A stretch of DNA of 64,000 nt from Paraglaciecola arctica (lineage in GTDB: Bacteria; Pseudomonadota; Gammaproteobacteria; Enterobacterales; Alteromonadaceae), in contig NZ_JAHKQO010000045.1 of the NCBI RefSeq assembly GCF_018861065.1, positions 248,001 to 312,000 on the forward strand, read 5' to 3'. The position numbers and the translations under genes are program-made. Below are positions 36,506-46,672 of this stretch, in pieces. The number at the start of each line of letters is the position of its first letter. The first letter of the stretch is position 1. Below the pieces are notes generated by a model, which was not told where the DNA came from, ran no database searches, and saw only the letters and a program-made list of their open reading frames with translations.

Positions 36506-36791
36506 AACAATCCATCCTTTAATAATTATTAAACGAAAATTGACTATTTCTACTACTGCTTCAAGATAAAAATGTCATCGCAAGAAGTAATGCATCATTC
36601 AGACCAAAAAATAAACAACTAAACTTATCAACCACTTAGATTAAGTTGAAAGAAAGACCTAGGTTATACATGTAAAGTAATCCGACACTTTAAATGACTA
36701 ATCTGAAATTTACAGTTTTAGCGATTCAATTTGACAGCACAACTTTATTATAGAATGCACATTAAAAGGCCGTAGTGAACGGATACCTACA

Positions 36792-39554
36792 TTATATTTT
36801 GCCTTTCAAACGTCTAATTTCTGCCTTATTTGAGAAAGACATGTCTTGTTTTTCTTCGACCTGTTCTAAAACCTTTTGTGCTGAACTCATTTCTTTTATT
36901 GCAATCAAAGCCTCTGCATAACGAAGCGCTACATCTATATTTGATTTATCTAATTTGTAAACTTTTTCAAAAACTTTAACTGACTCATTAAACTTCCCTG
37001 TTTTTTGCAACGTAGTCGCATATGTATCTAGAATTGCAGGATACTCAGGACTCAACTCAGCTGCACGTCTAGCATACTCTAAAGCCGCTTCATGATTACC
37101 TTCTTCAATTAGAATGTAAGCCAAATTATTGAGGGCTCTGGTATTGTCAGGCTCAATTTGGAGTACCGACTCATAGTATTTGCTAGCCAGTGCATAATTA
37201 TTTGAACTAATAGCTAATTCGGCTAATTGAATGTCACTTACAACTGACTTACCCACTTTTAACTGATGTCCTTTCAAAAATGTAATTGCCTCTGAAAATT
37301 GATTTAACTCCTTAAATGCTTTGGCAACCAATGACGCATTAGTTTGAGTCGAACTTTGCTCGTAAAACGCTTTTAATTTAGGCAAAGCAGAAACTGCGTC
37401 GCCTTTTTCTATCAATATTTGTCCCAATAATCCCTGGCCATAAACGCTTCTCTTGGTTTCTTCAGACAAGTTATTGAAACTTAAAGATGCGGCTTCTACG
37501 CTTCCTGTAACCAGATTAAAGTATGTAACAAACATGCCAAATTGTTCTTGAGTTGGGAATTTGCTTTGCGCCGTCTTCGCCACAGTCAAAGCCTGAGAGT
37601 AGTTTTTACTTACCTCTTGTAAAGTAATTAAACGGAAATATGCATTCATATTATTAGGTTGTTTCAAAACCCAGTTTTCCGCAACATTAACGGCTTTATC
37701 AATTTGACCATTTAGATAATAAGCGTTACTAAGAACCACCCAATACTTATCTGGCGTTGTTTCGCCGGTAGTTATTTGCTCTAAAATTGAAATACTCTTG
37801 GTATATTGACTCTGGGTGAAAAGAGCTTGCGCGAACAAAAGGCTAAGCTGTAATTTTTTTGGATCATTATCATAAGCCCTTTCTATTAGTCTTAATCCGT
37901 CTTCTGAGTTACCCAAATCTCTTTGCAAAACAAAATACTTTCTTAATGTATCTATATGATCTGGCTTTGAACGGATAACCTTATTCAGGAATCCAACGGC
38001 ACTTTTCTTATCGCCTTCAGCCACTGCTTTGTCAGAATAATATGTATTTGCAGAAATATTATTAGGATCAAGAATAAGGGCTTCATTATACATATTTTCC
38101 GCTTGATTCGTCTTATTGAGCTTTGAGTAACTAACTGCAGCCAAAATATATCCAAAGACTTGATCTGGTTTTTTTTCGATCCAATTTTTGCTTAACTCAA
38201 TAGCTTTATCATAAAGCTCGTTATCGATATAGGCTCTGGCTAATGCAGTATTTGCAGTGTCTTGGTCAGGGTCTAATGCTAGTGCCTGCTCTAAGTCTGA
38301 TAATCCATCGATATCATCCAGAGACAAACGCAACATGCCTTTTTGGGCAATCCTTAAGGGGTCGCTAAATTTTATTGCATCAACTTTTTCTAGAATTGCT
38401 TTTCGTTGTGTACTTTGTCCATCATCTATTAACTGGGCGCTAGTTGCTGACAACAAAATCACATCATCCTCGGTTAACCCATCTAGACTAGTTATTGTGG
38501 ATCCTAATTCATTCGCTATCCCCAATTTCAATTCCAACACGACCAATATTTTTAAAATTGGATGACGAGGAGGCAATTTATCCTTGATTGAATTCATATG
38601 CTTATAGGCTTGTTCGTTTGACCCCAGTCTAAATGCACTAATTCCGGCAATGATTTTGTTTGGTAAGTCATCTGAACCATTTTGAATAGCCTTTTCAGCA
38701 AACTGCTTAGCACTATTAAAATCTTGTGCCTGAAATCGCACCACTCCCTTAAGTTGATTAATAAACGGTTGTTCTGGATTAACTTTCAATAAAACATCAA
38801 TTTCTTTTTCTGCCTCTTCAAACTGCTTGTTTTTTATATATGCGTTAGCTAGAAACACTCTAGATTGATAGGTTTGAGGAAGTAACTCTTTGTATTTCTC
38901 AAAACTTTCCACTGATGTTTTGGTATCTTTTGAAACAGAAGTTAATTGCCCTTTCAACAAATGCGCATCTGCGAAATCAGGCTGCTCTTTTAATATTTCG
39001 TTTATTTTTTCTAAAGAGGTGTCGATTTGTTGGTTACTGAAATCAACATAAGCATTACCTAATTTACTGTATAAAGAGTCTGAAGATATTTCGTTGGCAT
39101 CCTCCACAGCCTTTCTAGCTTTGTAGGGCTCATCTAGCTGAAAATGTGCTAAAGCTTTGTATAACAATAGCGAAGTAGTAACTTCTGGTGAAAGGTTTCT
39201 AGATTCTTCCACCAACTGGATAATTTCTGCATTTTTGAACTGCAAACTGTAAACATTTGCCAAAATTGGTAACACTTCGTTAGGCTCGTAACCCAATTCA
39301 GAAGCCCGTAACAGTTCTTTTTCAGCTGCGGCACTACTACCACGTTGAGCATACAAGCTCCCCAACATAAAACGTGATTTAGGGTCTTGTGGGTTAGCAC
39401 TAATTGCATTTTTCAATTCTATGATGGCTGTAGGAATGTCGTTTTCTTGAATTTTTGTTTCTGCTAGTGCGATATGTTCTTCAGACGTTTTTTTTGTACA
39501 ACCTGTAACTATTAAAAATACGCTAAAAATGACCGCGAAGTGAAGTTTTGTCAT
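36792..39554 (-). CDS. prsT: PEP-CTERM system TPR-repeat lipoprotein PrsT
   Basis: PrsT is a large TPR lipoprotein found with exosortase A systems, thought to serve polysaccharide or sorted-protein assembly. I place the start at the ATG at 39552-39554 (920 residues) because GGATAGA precedes it. The TTG four codons upstream is less likely. The lipobox is IVTGC, followed by KKTSEEH. Nearly the whole remaining length consists of about 20 tandem tetratricopeptide repeats with motifs such as NPQDPKSRFMLGSLYAQRG and NNLAYILIEEGNHEAALEYA. It lies between the PEP-CTERM pair and the plus-strand exopolysaccharide operon, divergent from the latter. Confidence 0.93.
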   Translation of the reverse strand: MTKLHFAVIFSVFLIVTGCTKKTSEEHIALAETKIQENDIPTAIIELKNAISANPQDPKSRFMLGSLYAQRGSSAAAEKELLRASELGYEPNEVLPILANVYSLQFKNAEIIQLVEESRNLSPEVTTSLLLYKALAHFQLDEPYKARKAVEDANEISSDSLYSKLGNAYVDFSNQQIDTSLEKINEILKEQPDFADAHLLKGQLTSVSKDTKTSVESFEKYKELLPQTYQSRVFLANAYIKNKQFEEAEKEIDVLLKVNPEQPFINQLKGVVRFQAQDFNSAKQFAEKAIQNGSDDLPNKIIAGISAFRLGSNEQAYKHMNSIKDKLPPRHPILKILVVLELKLGIANELGSTITSLDGLTEDDVILLSATSAQLIDDGQSTQRKAILEKVDAIKFSDPLRIAQKGMLRLSLDDIDGLSDLEQALALDPDQDTANTALARAYIDNELYDKAIELSKNWIEKKPDQVFGYILAAVSYSKLNKTNQAENMYNEALILDPNNISANTYYSDKAVAEGDKKSAVGFLNKVIRSKPDHIDTLRKYFVLQRDLGNSEDGLRLIERAYDNDPKKLQLSLLFAQALFTQSQYTKSISILEQITTGETTPDKYWVVLSNAYYLNGQIDKAVNVAENWVLKQPNNMNAYFRLITLQEVSKNYSQALTVAKTAQSKFPTQEQFGMFVTYFNLVTGSVEAASLSFNNLSEETKRSVYGQGLLGQILIEKGDAVSALPKLKAFYEQSSTQTNASLVAKAFKELNQFSEAITFLKGHQLKVGKSVVSDIQLAELAISSNNYALASKYYESVLQIEPDNTRALNNLAYILIEEGNHEAALEYARRAAELSPEYPAILDTYATTLQKTGKFNESVKVFEKVYKLDKSNIDVALRYAEALIAIKEMSSAQKVLEQVEEKQDMSFSNKAEIRRLKGKI

Positions 39555-39796
39555 TATTCTATCCAAATTGAATTATTAACTTGTTCATATACTACCCGTT
39601 GGGCCGTGAAAAACACCACTTTTTTGTTGAATCATGTAACTTGAGTTTGCCCAGAAAATCAAAATAACATGGCTTTAACTCTCTAATATCCATGCTATTT
39701 TTACAAATTAGAGATTTTACTATGTGATTTAAAGTGGTATTCGGTTAGCCTTATTAGATTAAAACTTTGTATCTACCTTGGATTAACTTGTCGCAA

Positions 39797-40960
39797 ATGG
39801 AAACGGATCCCATGCCTTCTTTACATTTTCAGACTCGCTCATATTATGTGAACGATAGTCACGTGGAGGAACTAACCCACAAATGGTTAGCTTTGCAGAA
39901 CAAGACGAATACTTCAGCTTTTGTTGCTTGGTTTTGGATAAAACAGTGGCTAGCTCAAAAAAATTTAACCACTAAAAACTGTTTATGCATTGAAGTTTCT
40001 CAAGGCCAGGAAACTCTCGGTTTAGCGCTATTTGGTACAAAAACCAAAAAAATATTTCTGGGGTTACGCTTCAATCAGTATTTTTTACATAAAAGCGGCA
40101 ATATCAAGGAAGACCAAACTTGGATCGAACATAATTCATTTTTGCTCCACAAAAACTATGAACAACAATTGACCAACGAAATTTGTCAAGAACTGGTAAA
40201 AAGTGACACAGTAGATGACATTAAGATAGGCCTGAGTTCTCCCAAGTTTATCGATACTCTAAACTTTGAAGGCTTTAATAGAAGAACAGAACTCTCATCA
40301 ATCGGTTATTTGGCCAACTTAGAGACTTGCTCTACATTAGAGGATTATCTGAGTAGTCTATCAAGAAATACTCGCTCTCATATTAAACGCTCAATAAAAC
40401 TCTTAAATGAACAGTCTCCACTACGACTTGAATTGGCAAGAGAGCCCTCAGAAAAACAAGCAGTATTTACACAGATTGCCGAATTACATCGCATCAAATG
40501 GCGTTCCACTGTTTACGGTAGTGGCTTTGATAACCCGTGTTTCTATGATTTTCACCAAGCGCTAATTCAGGCACCGCATTCCGAAAAAAATTGCAGGTTA
40601 TATACCTTATATCAAGATGAGGTTGCACTGGGCCATGTCTATTTATTGACCTATGGTGAAAAGTGGAGTTTTTATCTATCAGCACTACATTTTAATGCCG
40701 ACAACCGCATCAAAGTAGGATTAGTAATTCACAGTTTGATTATTGAACAAGCGATTAAAGAAGGAGTTAAGGTTTACGACTTTTTAGCTGGCGAAGCCCA
40801 ATACAAAAAATCTTTATCTAATGCACAGCCTTATGAACAAAATATATACTGTTTCTATCACAACACACCCTTACTACTTTTCAGAGAACTATTGAGAAAA
40901 TGGAAACGTTTATTATTTGGCAGGTTATTTTCGAACCTTCGGTTGAAATTAAATGATTGA
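39797..40960 (+). CDS. GNAT/FemAB-like acetyltransferase (CelD/BcsL type)
   Basis: The product is about 387 residues from the ATG at 39797. A TTG at 39767 and an ATG at 39812 are also possible, the latter with GGAAACGGA before it. The fold is GNAT-like, close to the CelD/BcsL group: SLSRNTRSHIKRSIKLLNEQ near the centre, then HRIKWRSTVYGSGFDNPCFYDFH and the C-terminal KVGLVIHSLIIEQAIKEGVKVYDFLAGEAQYKKSL. It probably acetylates or otherwise modifies a sugar or peptide. It opens the plus-strand exopolysaccharide operon and overlaps the next gene by eight bases. Confidence 0.85.
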   Translation: METDPMPSLHFQTRSYYVNDSHVEELTHKWLALQNKTNTSAFVAWFWIKQWLAQKNLTTKNCLCIEVSQGQETLGLALFGTKTKKIFLGLRFNQYFLHKSGNIKEDQTWIEHNSFLLHKNYEQQLTNEICQELVKSDTVDDIKIGLSSPKFIDTLNFEGFNRRTELSSIGYLANLETCSTLEDYLSSLSRNTRSHIKRSIKLLNEQSPLRLELAREPSEKQAVFTQIAELHRIKWRSTVYGSGFDNPCFYDFHQALIQAPHSEKNCRLYTLYQDEVALGHVYLLTYGEKWSFYLSALHFNADNRIKVGLVIHSLIIEQAIKEGVKVYDFLAGEAQYKKSLSNAQPYEQNIYCFYHNTPLLLFRELLRKWKRLLFGRLFSNLRLKLND

Positions 40961-43547
40961 TTCTCCGTCCATAAAACTGCCAATAGAATTTGAATCTAAT
41001 GTCGATTCAAATCAGAAACTAGTTAGCGAAGTATCTGTACCTCTACCTAAATCAATGGTGTTCGCACTAGAGCAATTGTCTGTAACGACGGTCCCAACTC
41101 ATCAGTCAGATATTCCCAATGAAATCGACGCTCTTTGCCAAGTTGTCTCGTATTGGCCAGATAACAGCATCAAATGGGCAAAACTTACGATTGAGCGTGT
41201 CAATCAAACACAATTGTATTTGAATATTAACAGCGCTCAAAAAGAAACACCTGATAATGCAAACAAGCAATTTGTAGCAAACGCTAATGACATTGATAAC
41301 TACTCTTATAAGAGTGGCAGCAATACTCTAACTTTGGACCTAGCTAACCATCAACTTGCGATCTTAGATGATAACAATAACACTATTTTATCACTCGACT
41401 CAGATGACCTTGCACTTACAGATAGTCAGGGACAGTCGTTAAAAGCTAGCTTAGACACTGCCACTGCAATACAACAAGATAATTTAAAAAATAGCCTTTC
41501 TTCGGCCCTAACATTGAAAATAGAAGGACATTTTTTAGATACTTTAGTGCGCTTTCAACTGATTGTTGATTGGTTGATTCCATATGACTTGGTCAAGTTT
41601 ACGCTGCAAATACATAATACCAACCGAGCTACGCATCAGGGCGGCAAGTGGGATTTAGGGGATCCAGGTTCATTTCATTTTAAATCTCTTGATATTAAAT
41701 TAAGCACCTCTCAAAAGTTTCAAGCAAAAAACCATACGTTTACTGATGTTCAGAATAACCAAAGCTTTAATGCCGAGAGTTTTTTCTGCGAACAATTTTC
41801 GAGTGGTGGAGAAAATTGGCAAAGCCCTGTCCATGTTAACCACAATAACCAAGTTGAAATTAACAAGAATGGTTTTGTACTAAAACATGGCGAAAATGAA
41901 CACACCGGCTTGCGTTGTAAGCCAGTTGTCAGATTAAAAAACAATCTCGCATTGACTCTCAACCAATTTTGGCAAAATTTCCCGAAATCACTGGCAGTAT
42001 CCAACAACACAGTGACGTTGGGATTATTTCCATCAACTCATTATCTACACGAATTACAAGGTGGCGAGAAAAAAACGCATAGCTTTTGGGTTTCACTCAA
42101 CAGCGACAATAATGATTTAACTTCATCTCATTTAAATAACCGCGGCTTTATTGATTGGGATTGGACCAATCAATGTGACTTATACCCTTTTATTGAAAAA
42201 GAAACCGTCAACGCAAACACACTCCAATCCATTATCGACTTGGGTATAGATAGCACGTCAAGTTTTATGGCTAAGCGCGAAACTCTTGATGAATATGGCT
42301 GGCGCAACTTTGGTGAGCTTTATGCCGATCACGAAACGGCAGGTTACCAAGGCAAAGACCTATTTGTATCTCACTATAACAACCAATATGACCCAATCTA
42401 CGGTTTCCTAAGGCAATATTTAACCACGGGCAACAATAAGTGGTTTGAACTGGCAGATGACTTAGCCGCACATGTAAAAGATATAGACATCTACCACACC
42501 ACCCTAGATAAAAACGAATATAACGGTGGTTTGTTTTGGCATACCGATCATTACTTACAGGCATTTACATCGAGTCACCGATCTTACTCAAAACATCAGG
42601 CCAATGACGTATATCAAGACCACGCGGGAGGCGGAGGACCAGGTGGTCAGCACTGCTATACCACAGGTTTGTACTTACATTACTGCATGACCGGCCAAGA
42701 GAGTTCAAAAGACGCAGTCCTCAAACTAGCGGACTGGATTACCCAGGTATATGAAGGTACAGGAACTTGCCTTGAACTATTGTTAGCATTTAAAAACCGA
42801 CATGTTGCCGGTTATAAGAATCATTTCACCGGGCAATACCCGTTAGACAGAGGCATAGCCAATTATGTCAATGCGTTACTTGATAGTTTTGAGCTAACTC
42901 AAGATCACAACTACCTAAGTCAGGTACAACACATTCTTACAAACACCTTACATCCAGATGAAAATCTGGCCGAACGAGACTTAGAAAATGTAGAAAACAC
43001 TTGGTTTTATACGGTGCTACTTCAAGCCCTTTGTCGATTTTTACAAGTAAAACTAAGTCGACAAGAGTTTGATGAATACTTTTATTATTGCCGAGATTGT
43101 TTATTAAATTTTGGCGACTGGATGTTAGAACATGAGTACCCTTATCTACAAAAACCAGACATTTTGGAATATCCAAATGATACTTGGACTGCACAAGATC
43201 TGCGTAAAGCCCATGTATTAGCAGGAGCTTATTACTTTGCGCCAAACAAAAAGGCGGAGTATTTGGACAAAGCACTGTTTTTTCAACACTATGTTACTGA
43301 TAAACTTACAAAAGCAGATACCAAAACCTATACACGGATTTTAGTATTGCTGATGCAAAATCAAGGAGCGATGGAGTTTTTCCAAAAGCGCCCTTCCCCT
43401 GTAATTTTTGCACCCAGAAAAAACTGGCCAACAGCTAAATACCAGCAAACTACGCTACTTGGCGGTTTAACTAAGGTATTAGCTAAGAGGTTGATAACCC
43501 TTTCGCCTAAAGCCGAACTTGACTGGTTAAAAAAACGTTTAGCCTAA
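40953..43547 (+). CDS. Large polysaccharide-modifying-like protein without signal peptide
   Basis: The 864-residue protein has an N-terminal beta-sheet region (about 1-400) and an alpha-helical toroid-like C-terminal part with many aromatic and His/Asp motifs (DHAGGGGPGGQHCYTTGLYLHYC, GYKNHFTGQYPLDRGIANY). The layout resembles RIFT-barrel proteins of the PcRGLX/YetA type related to rhamnogalacturonan lyases, an assignment from memory and not certain. The N-terminus lacks any signal peptide, so the protein would act in the cytoplasm, odd for a polysaccharide lyase. It overlaps the preceding gene by eight bases and precedes the glycosyltransferases. Confidence 0.6.
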   Translation: MIDSPSIKLPIEFESNVDSNQKLVSEVSVPLPKSMVFALEQLSVTTVPTHQSDIPNEIDALCQVVSYWPDNSIKWAKLTIERVNQTQLYLNINSAQKETPDNANKQFVANANDIDNYSYKSGSNTLTLDLANHQLAILDDNNNTILSLDSDDLALTDSQGQSLKASLDTATAIQQDNLKNSLSSALTLKIEGHFLDTLVRFQLIVDWLIPYDLVKFTLQIHNTNRATHQGGKWDLGDPGSFHFKSLDIKLSTSQKFQAKNHTFTDVQNNQSFNAESFFCEQFSSGGENWQSPVHVNHNNQVEINKNGFVLKHGENEHTGLRCKPVVRLKNNLALTLNQFWQNFPKSLAVSNNTVTLGLFPSTHYLHELQGGEKKTHSFWVSLNSDNNDLTSSHLNNRGFIDWDWTNQCDLYPFIEKETVNANTLQSIIDLGIDSTSSFMAKRETLDEYGWRNFGELYADHETAGYQGKDLFVSHYNNQYDPIYGFLRQYLTTGNNKWFELADDLAAHVKDIDIYHTTLDKNEYNGGLFWHTDHYLQAFTSSHRSYSKHQANDVYQDHAGGGGPGGQHCYTTGLYLHYCMTGQESSKDAVLKLADWITQVYEGTGTCLELLLAFKNRHVAGYKNHFTGQYPLDRGIANYVNALLDSFELTQDHNYLSQVQHILTNTLHPDENLAERDLENVENTWFYTVLLQALCRFLQVKLSRQEFDEYFYYCRDCLLNFGDWMLEHEYPYLQKPDILEYPNDTWTAQDLRKAHVLAGAYYFAPNKKAEYLDKALFFQHYVTDKLTKADTKTYTRILVLLMQNQGAMEFFQKRPSPVIFAPRKNWPTAKYQQTTLLGGLTKVLAKRLITLSPKAELDWLKKRLA

Positions 43548-43577
43548 ACCCAAAAAAAACAGGATTAACAAACACAG

Positions 43578-44534
43578 ATGCAGGTATCTTTTATTATTCC
43601 CCATAAAGGAAGGTTTGAAATGTTGAAACAAACACTTCAATCTATTAGCCAGCAATCCTGTGATCTACAAACAATTGAAGTCATAGTGGTCAGTCAAACA
43701 CCTGAAATACAAAAACAAACTCTGCTAGACAATCCATCGCTAAACCTTAGGGTTTATATCCGTCCTGAAAACAACACCATTTCAGCGCTGCGCAACTACG
43801 GTGTAACACAGGCTCAAGGGCAATTTTTGGCTTTTCTTGATGCGGATATCTGGCTGTCAAAAAACTGGACACTGCAAATGATGGCTGAATTAACAACGAA
43901 TTCGAATAGAATTATCAGTAGCGCCAAGCAAATTTGTCATGACGATGCACCGCCGCTAGAAAAAATCCGCACTAGTCTTAGCAATGCTGAAATAGATACT
44001 GATGTCGCTTTTTTACCTGGTCGAAATTTATTTTTAACTCAAACCTCATTCGATAAGATTGGAGGATTTCCCGAACATCTCATCACCTGCGAGGATTACT
44101 TTTTTACCGACCAAGCAGCCAAACTGGGTAAGCTTTATTACACTTCAGCCGCCACTTATGTCCATCTAGGCGAAGACAAAGCCTATAAGGCCATGTTTGA
44201 CAAAGAAATTTGGCGAGGCCAATCAAATTTACAATCTATTTCTGGGCGTAATATCCCCTTTAGAGAATGGCCGAGCTTTATCGCACCTCCAGCTATTTTG
44301 TTGCTGTTTTCAATATCCTTGTTATTGCTTGTTTTAGGGCAGTTGTCTTTAGCTTTAGTGGCCTTTTTAGTAGCGGCACTTCCCATTTTTGTATACAGTT
44401 TGCGACTGTATGCTTTAGCAGATAAAAAAATCAAATTTATTCATATTGTTAAATTTTATGTTTATTACTTTCCGGCACGAGCAATTGGTACGGTTTTAGG
44501 TTTGTTTAAATCCATCGGCGTAAAGACACATTAA
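43578..44534 (+). CDS. Family 2 glycosyltransferase with C-terminal membrane segments
   Basis: The 318-residue protein has a GT2 (GT-A fold) domain: QVSFIIPHKGRFEMLKQTLQSI at the start, FLAFLDADIWLS with the DXD-like metal motif near residue 95, and GFPEHLITCEDYFFTDQA with the acceptor-site ED motif. The C-terminal third has two hydrophobic segments (IAPPAILLLFSISLLLLVLG...) that anchor it to the inner membrane. It adds a sugar to the growing lipid-linked repeat unit. It is followed after 12 bases by a GT4 gene. Confidence 0.92.
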   Translation: MQVSFIIPHKGRFEMLKQTLQSISQQSCDLQTIEVIVVSQTPEIQKQTLLDNPSLNLRVYIRPENNTISALRNYGVTQAQGQFLAFLDADIWLSKNWTLQMMAELTTNSNRIISSAKQICHDDAPPLEKIRTSLSNAEIDTDVAFLPGRNLFLTQTSFDKIGGFPEHLITCEDYFFTDQAAKLGKLYYTSAATYVHLGEDKAYKAMFDKEIWRGQSNLQSISGRNIPFREWPSFIAPPAILLLFSISLLLLVLGQLSLALVAFLVAALPIFVYSLRLYALADKKIKFIHIVKFYVYYFPARAIGTVLGLFKSIGVKTH

Positions 44535-44546
44535 GGATAATCACCT

Positions 44547-45665
44547 ATGACGCAAACTATCAATGTGCTGCAGTTTATATGTCCAACCGGATTTTACGGT
44601 GCGGAGCGCTGGGTATTGGCCTTAGCTAAACATTTGGATACAGCCAAAGTACGCTGCGACTTAGCGGTGACTATGGAGCCAGAACAGAAACCTTTAGAAC
44701 TCGTCAACGAGTACCAAAAATTAGAATTGCCTTGCCATATTGTAAATATGAAGAACAAGTTTGACCTATCAGCCGTATCTAAAATGGCTGAATTAATCAA
44801 AGAAAAGAATATTCATATTGTGCACACTCATGGTTACAAGTCCGACATCATTGGCGTATTAGCCGCCAGAAAAGCAGGTGTTCCCTGCGTAGTAACGCCC
44901 CATGGCTTTGAAAACGCCAAAGACATTAAATTACGTACTTTTATTTGGCTAGGATGCCAGGCTATGAAATATGCCACTAAAGTGGTGCCGTTATCTCAAC
45001 AACTTATGCGTGACTGCAAACGCATGGGTGTGAAAGAACAAAAAACCTTATACATTCAAAACGGTGTCGACCTTTCAGAAGTCGAAGCCACCGCTATTCC
45101 AGAAAGACTCAATCCAATAGAAAAACGCATTGGTTTTGTAGGTCAGATGATTAGCCGCAAAAACATATTCGATATTTTGGATATATTTGAGAAACTTCAT
45201 GAGAAACACCCTAATACTCGTTTAGTACTTTTAGGTGATGGCGATGCACGAGCCGAATTAGAAAAATACAGTCAAACTCTTGTTAGTAGAACTCATATTG
45301 AGTTTTTAGGGTTTCGTGATGACAGGTTGTCCTTGTTAAAGTCATTTGATTTATTTGTGATGACATCCACCCTCGAAGGTATTCCCCGCTGTCTTATGGA
45401 AGCGACCGCCGCCAGTATCCCAGTAGCGGCCTACGATATAGCAGGTATCGATCAGTTAATTGAGCACAAAAAAACGGGGCTACTTGCTCCCCTAGGTGAA
45501 AAAGACGAATTACAAGGCTATTGGGAAACATTATTATTTAATCACGACTATGCAACTGAATTAGCGGCGAATGCCAAAGACTTTGTATATCAGCATTATT
45601 CAGCCAATCGAATGGCACAAGAATATACCGAGCTGTTTGAACATTTAGCTACGGAGGCCCAGTGA
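44547..45665 (+). CDS. Family 4 glycosyltransferase
   Basis: The 372-residue protein has the GT-B architecture. The N-terminal half holds ICPTGFYGAERWVLALAKHLD (acceptor side) and the HTHGYKSDIIGVLAARKAG block. The C-terminal half holds IGFVGQMISRKNIFDILDIFEKL, ARAELEKYS and FVMTSTLEGIPRCLMEATAA, which contains the E-x7-E type motif. The stop overlaps the GTG of the next gene (GTGA), so the two are translated together. It belongs to the repeat-unit assembly set. Confidence 0.93.
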   Translation: MTQTINVLQFICPTGFYGAERWVLALAKHLDTAKVRCDLAVTMEPEQKPLELVNEYQKLELPCHIVNMKNKFDLSAVSKMAELIKEKNIHIVHTHGYKSDIIGVLAARKAGVPCVVTPHGFENAKDIKLRTFIWLGCQAMKYATKVVPLSQQLMRDCKRMGVKEQKTLYIQNGVDLSEVEATAIPERLNPIEKRIGFVGQMISRKNIFDILDIFEKLHEKHPNTRLVLLGDGDARAELEKYSQTLVSRTHIEFLGFRDDRLSLLKSFDLFVMTSTLEGIPRCLMEATAASIPVAAYDIAGIDQLIEHKKTGLLAPLGEKDELQGYWETLLFNHDYATELAANAKDFVYQHYSANRMAQEYTELFEHLATEAQ

Positions 45666-46672
45666 ATTCCAAGGACGATAAACAACCGATTATTTTTGTA
45701 TTGACCATAGATACTGAAGAAGAATGGGATTGGTCTGGCCCCTTCCCTCAGAAAGTGGCCAATGTTAACAATATCGAAAAATTACCTGCTTTTAATAATA
45801 TCTGCGAAAACTTGGGCATCAGACCCACCTATTTTGTGGACTATGCGGTATCTGATAACAAAATCGCAGTAGAAAAAATGCTCACTTTTAGCAACAAAGG
45901 CAACTGCGAAATTGGTGCGCATTTACATCCTTGGTGTAACCCTCCCTATTATGAACAAGTTGGTGAAGCCGAATCCCATGTTATCAATTTACCCGTTGAG
46001 CAAGTTTCCAATAAATTAGATATGTTAATGGCAAGCCTTGAATCAGGATTTGGGGTAAAGGCTAAATCATTTAGAACCGGCAGGTGGGGCATAAACAAAG
46101 ATGTCATGGAATTGTTAGTCAATAGTGGCATTACCGTTGACTCAAGTGTGTATCCTTTTTACCAAAATGAGTATTTTAGCTGTGTTGGCTCGCCAACCCT
46201 GCCCTATTGGCCCGACTTAATCGATCCTCTAAAACAAGGCAAGCAACAAAGCATTTACGAACTGCCAGTTACCGTAGGCTTTAACCGTACAAATTTTGAA
46301 TTATCCAATGATGTACATGTGGCATTCGCTAAACCACCTTTAAGCTGGACCCGTTTTAACGGCCTCGCTTGGCATTCTAATCTATTGAGAAAAATTTACC
46401 TTTGCCCAGAATTATCAGCGGCAGAAGACATGTTAACCTTGTGTGATAAGGTCATCGATAAGGGTTACCCGATTTTACATATGTATATGCACAGCTCTAG
46501 CTTACTGGATAACCAAGTGGGATTATTAGAGAGTGATCAAGATCCCTTCGACTTTATCAGTGATGCAGTCACCAAAGTGGTGACCCAATTAAAATCCAAA
46601 TATGACATTGAATTTTGCACTATTTCTGAAGCAGCAGAAAAATTACAGACTATGGATACCCCTGCTGAATGA
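45662..46672 (+). CDS. Polysaccharide deacetylase-like protein
   Basis: The 336-residue protein opens with IIFVLTIDTEEEWDWSGPFPQ, where the TxDxExxW pattern is the metal-site start of a polysaccharide deacetylase (NodB-like) domain. GAHLHPWCNPPYYE is the histidine motif that would complete it. It has no signal peptide, so the substrate is probably a lipid-linked or nucleotide sugar in the cytoplasm. Similar deacetylases occur in exosortase-linked exopolysaccharide loci. It overlaps both neighbours by four bases. Confidence 0.85.
   Translation: MNSKDDKQPIIFVLTIDTEEEWDWSGPFPQKVANVNNIEKLPAFNNICENLGIRPTYFVDYAVSDNKIAVEKMLTFSNKGNCEIGAHLHPWCNPPYYEQVGEAESHVINLPVEQVSNKLDMLMASLESGFGVKAKSFRTGRWGINKDVMELLVNSGITVDSSVYPFYQNEYFSCVGSPTLPYWPDLIDPLKQGKQQSIYELPVTVGFNRTNFELSNDVHVAFAKPPLSWTRFNGLAWHSNLLRKIYLCPELSAAEDMLTLCDKVIDKGYPILHMYMHSSSLLDNQVGLLESDQDPFDFISDAVTKVVTQLKSKYDIEFCTISEAAEKLQTMDTPAE

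Noticed and set aside
36570-36590. A sigma-54-like site upstream of PEP-CTERM paralogue 2 (TGCATTACTTCTTGC on the minus strand)
   Set aside because: The spacing is right and the -12 TTGC is present, but the essential GG at -24 is GC, so I do not call it a promoter.
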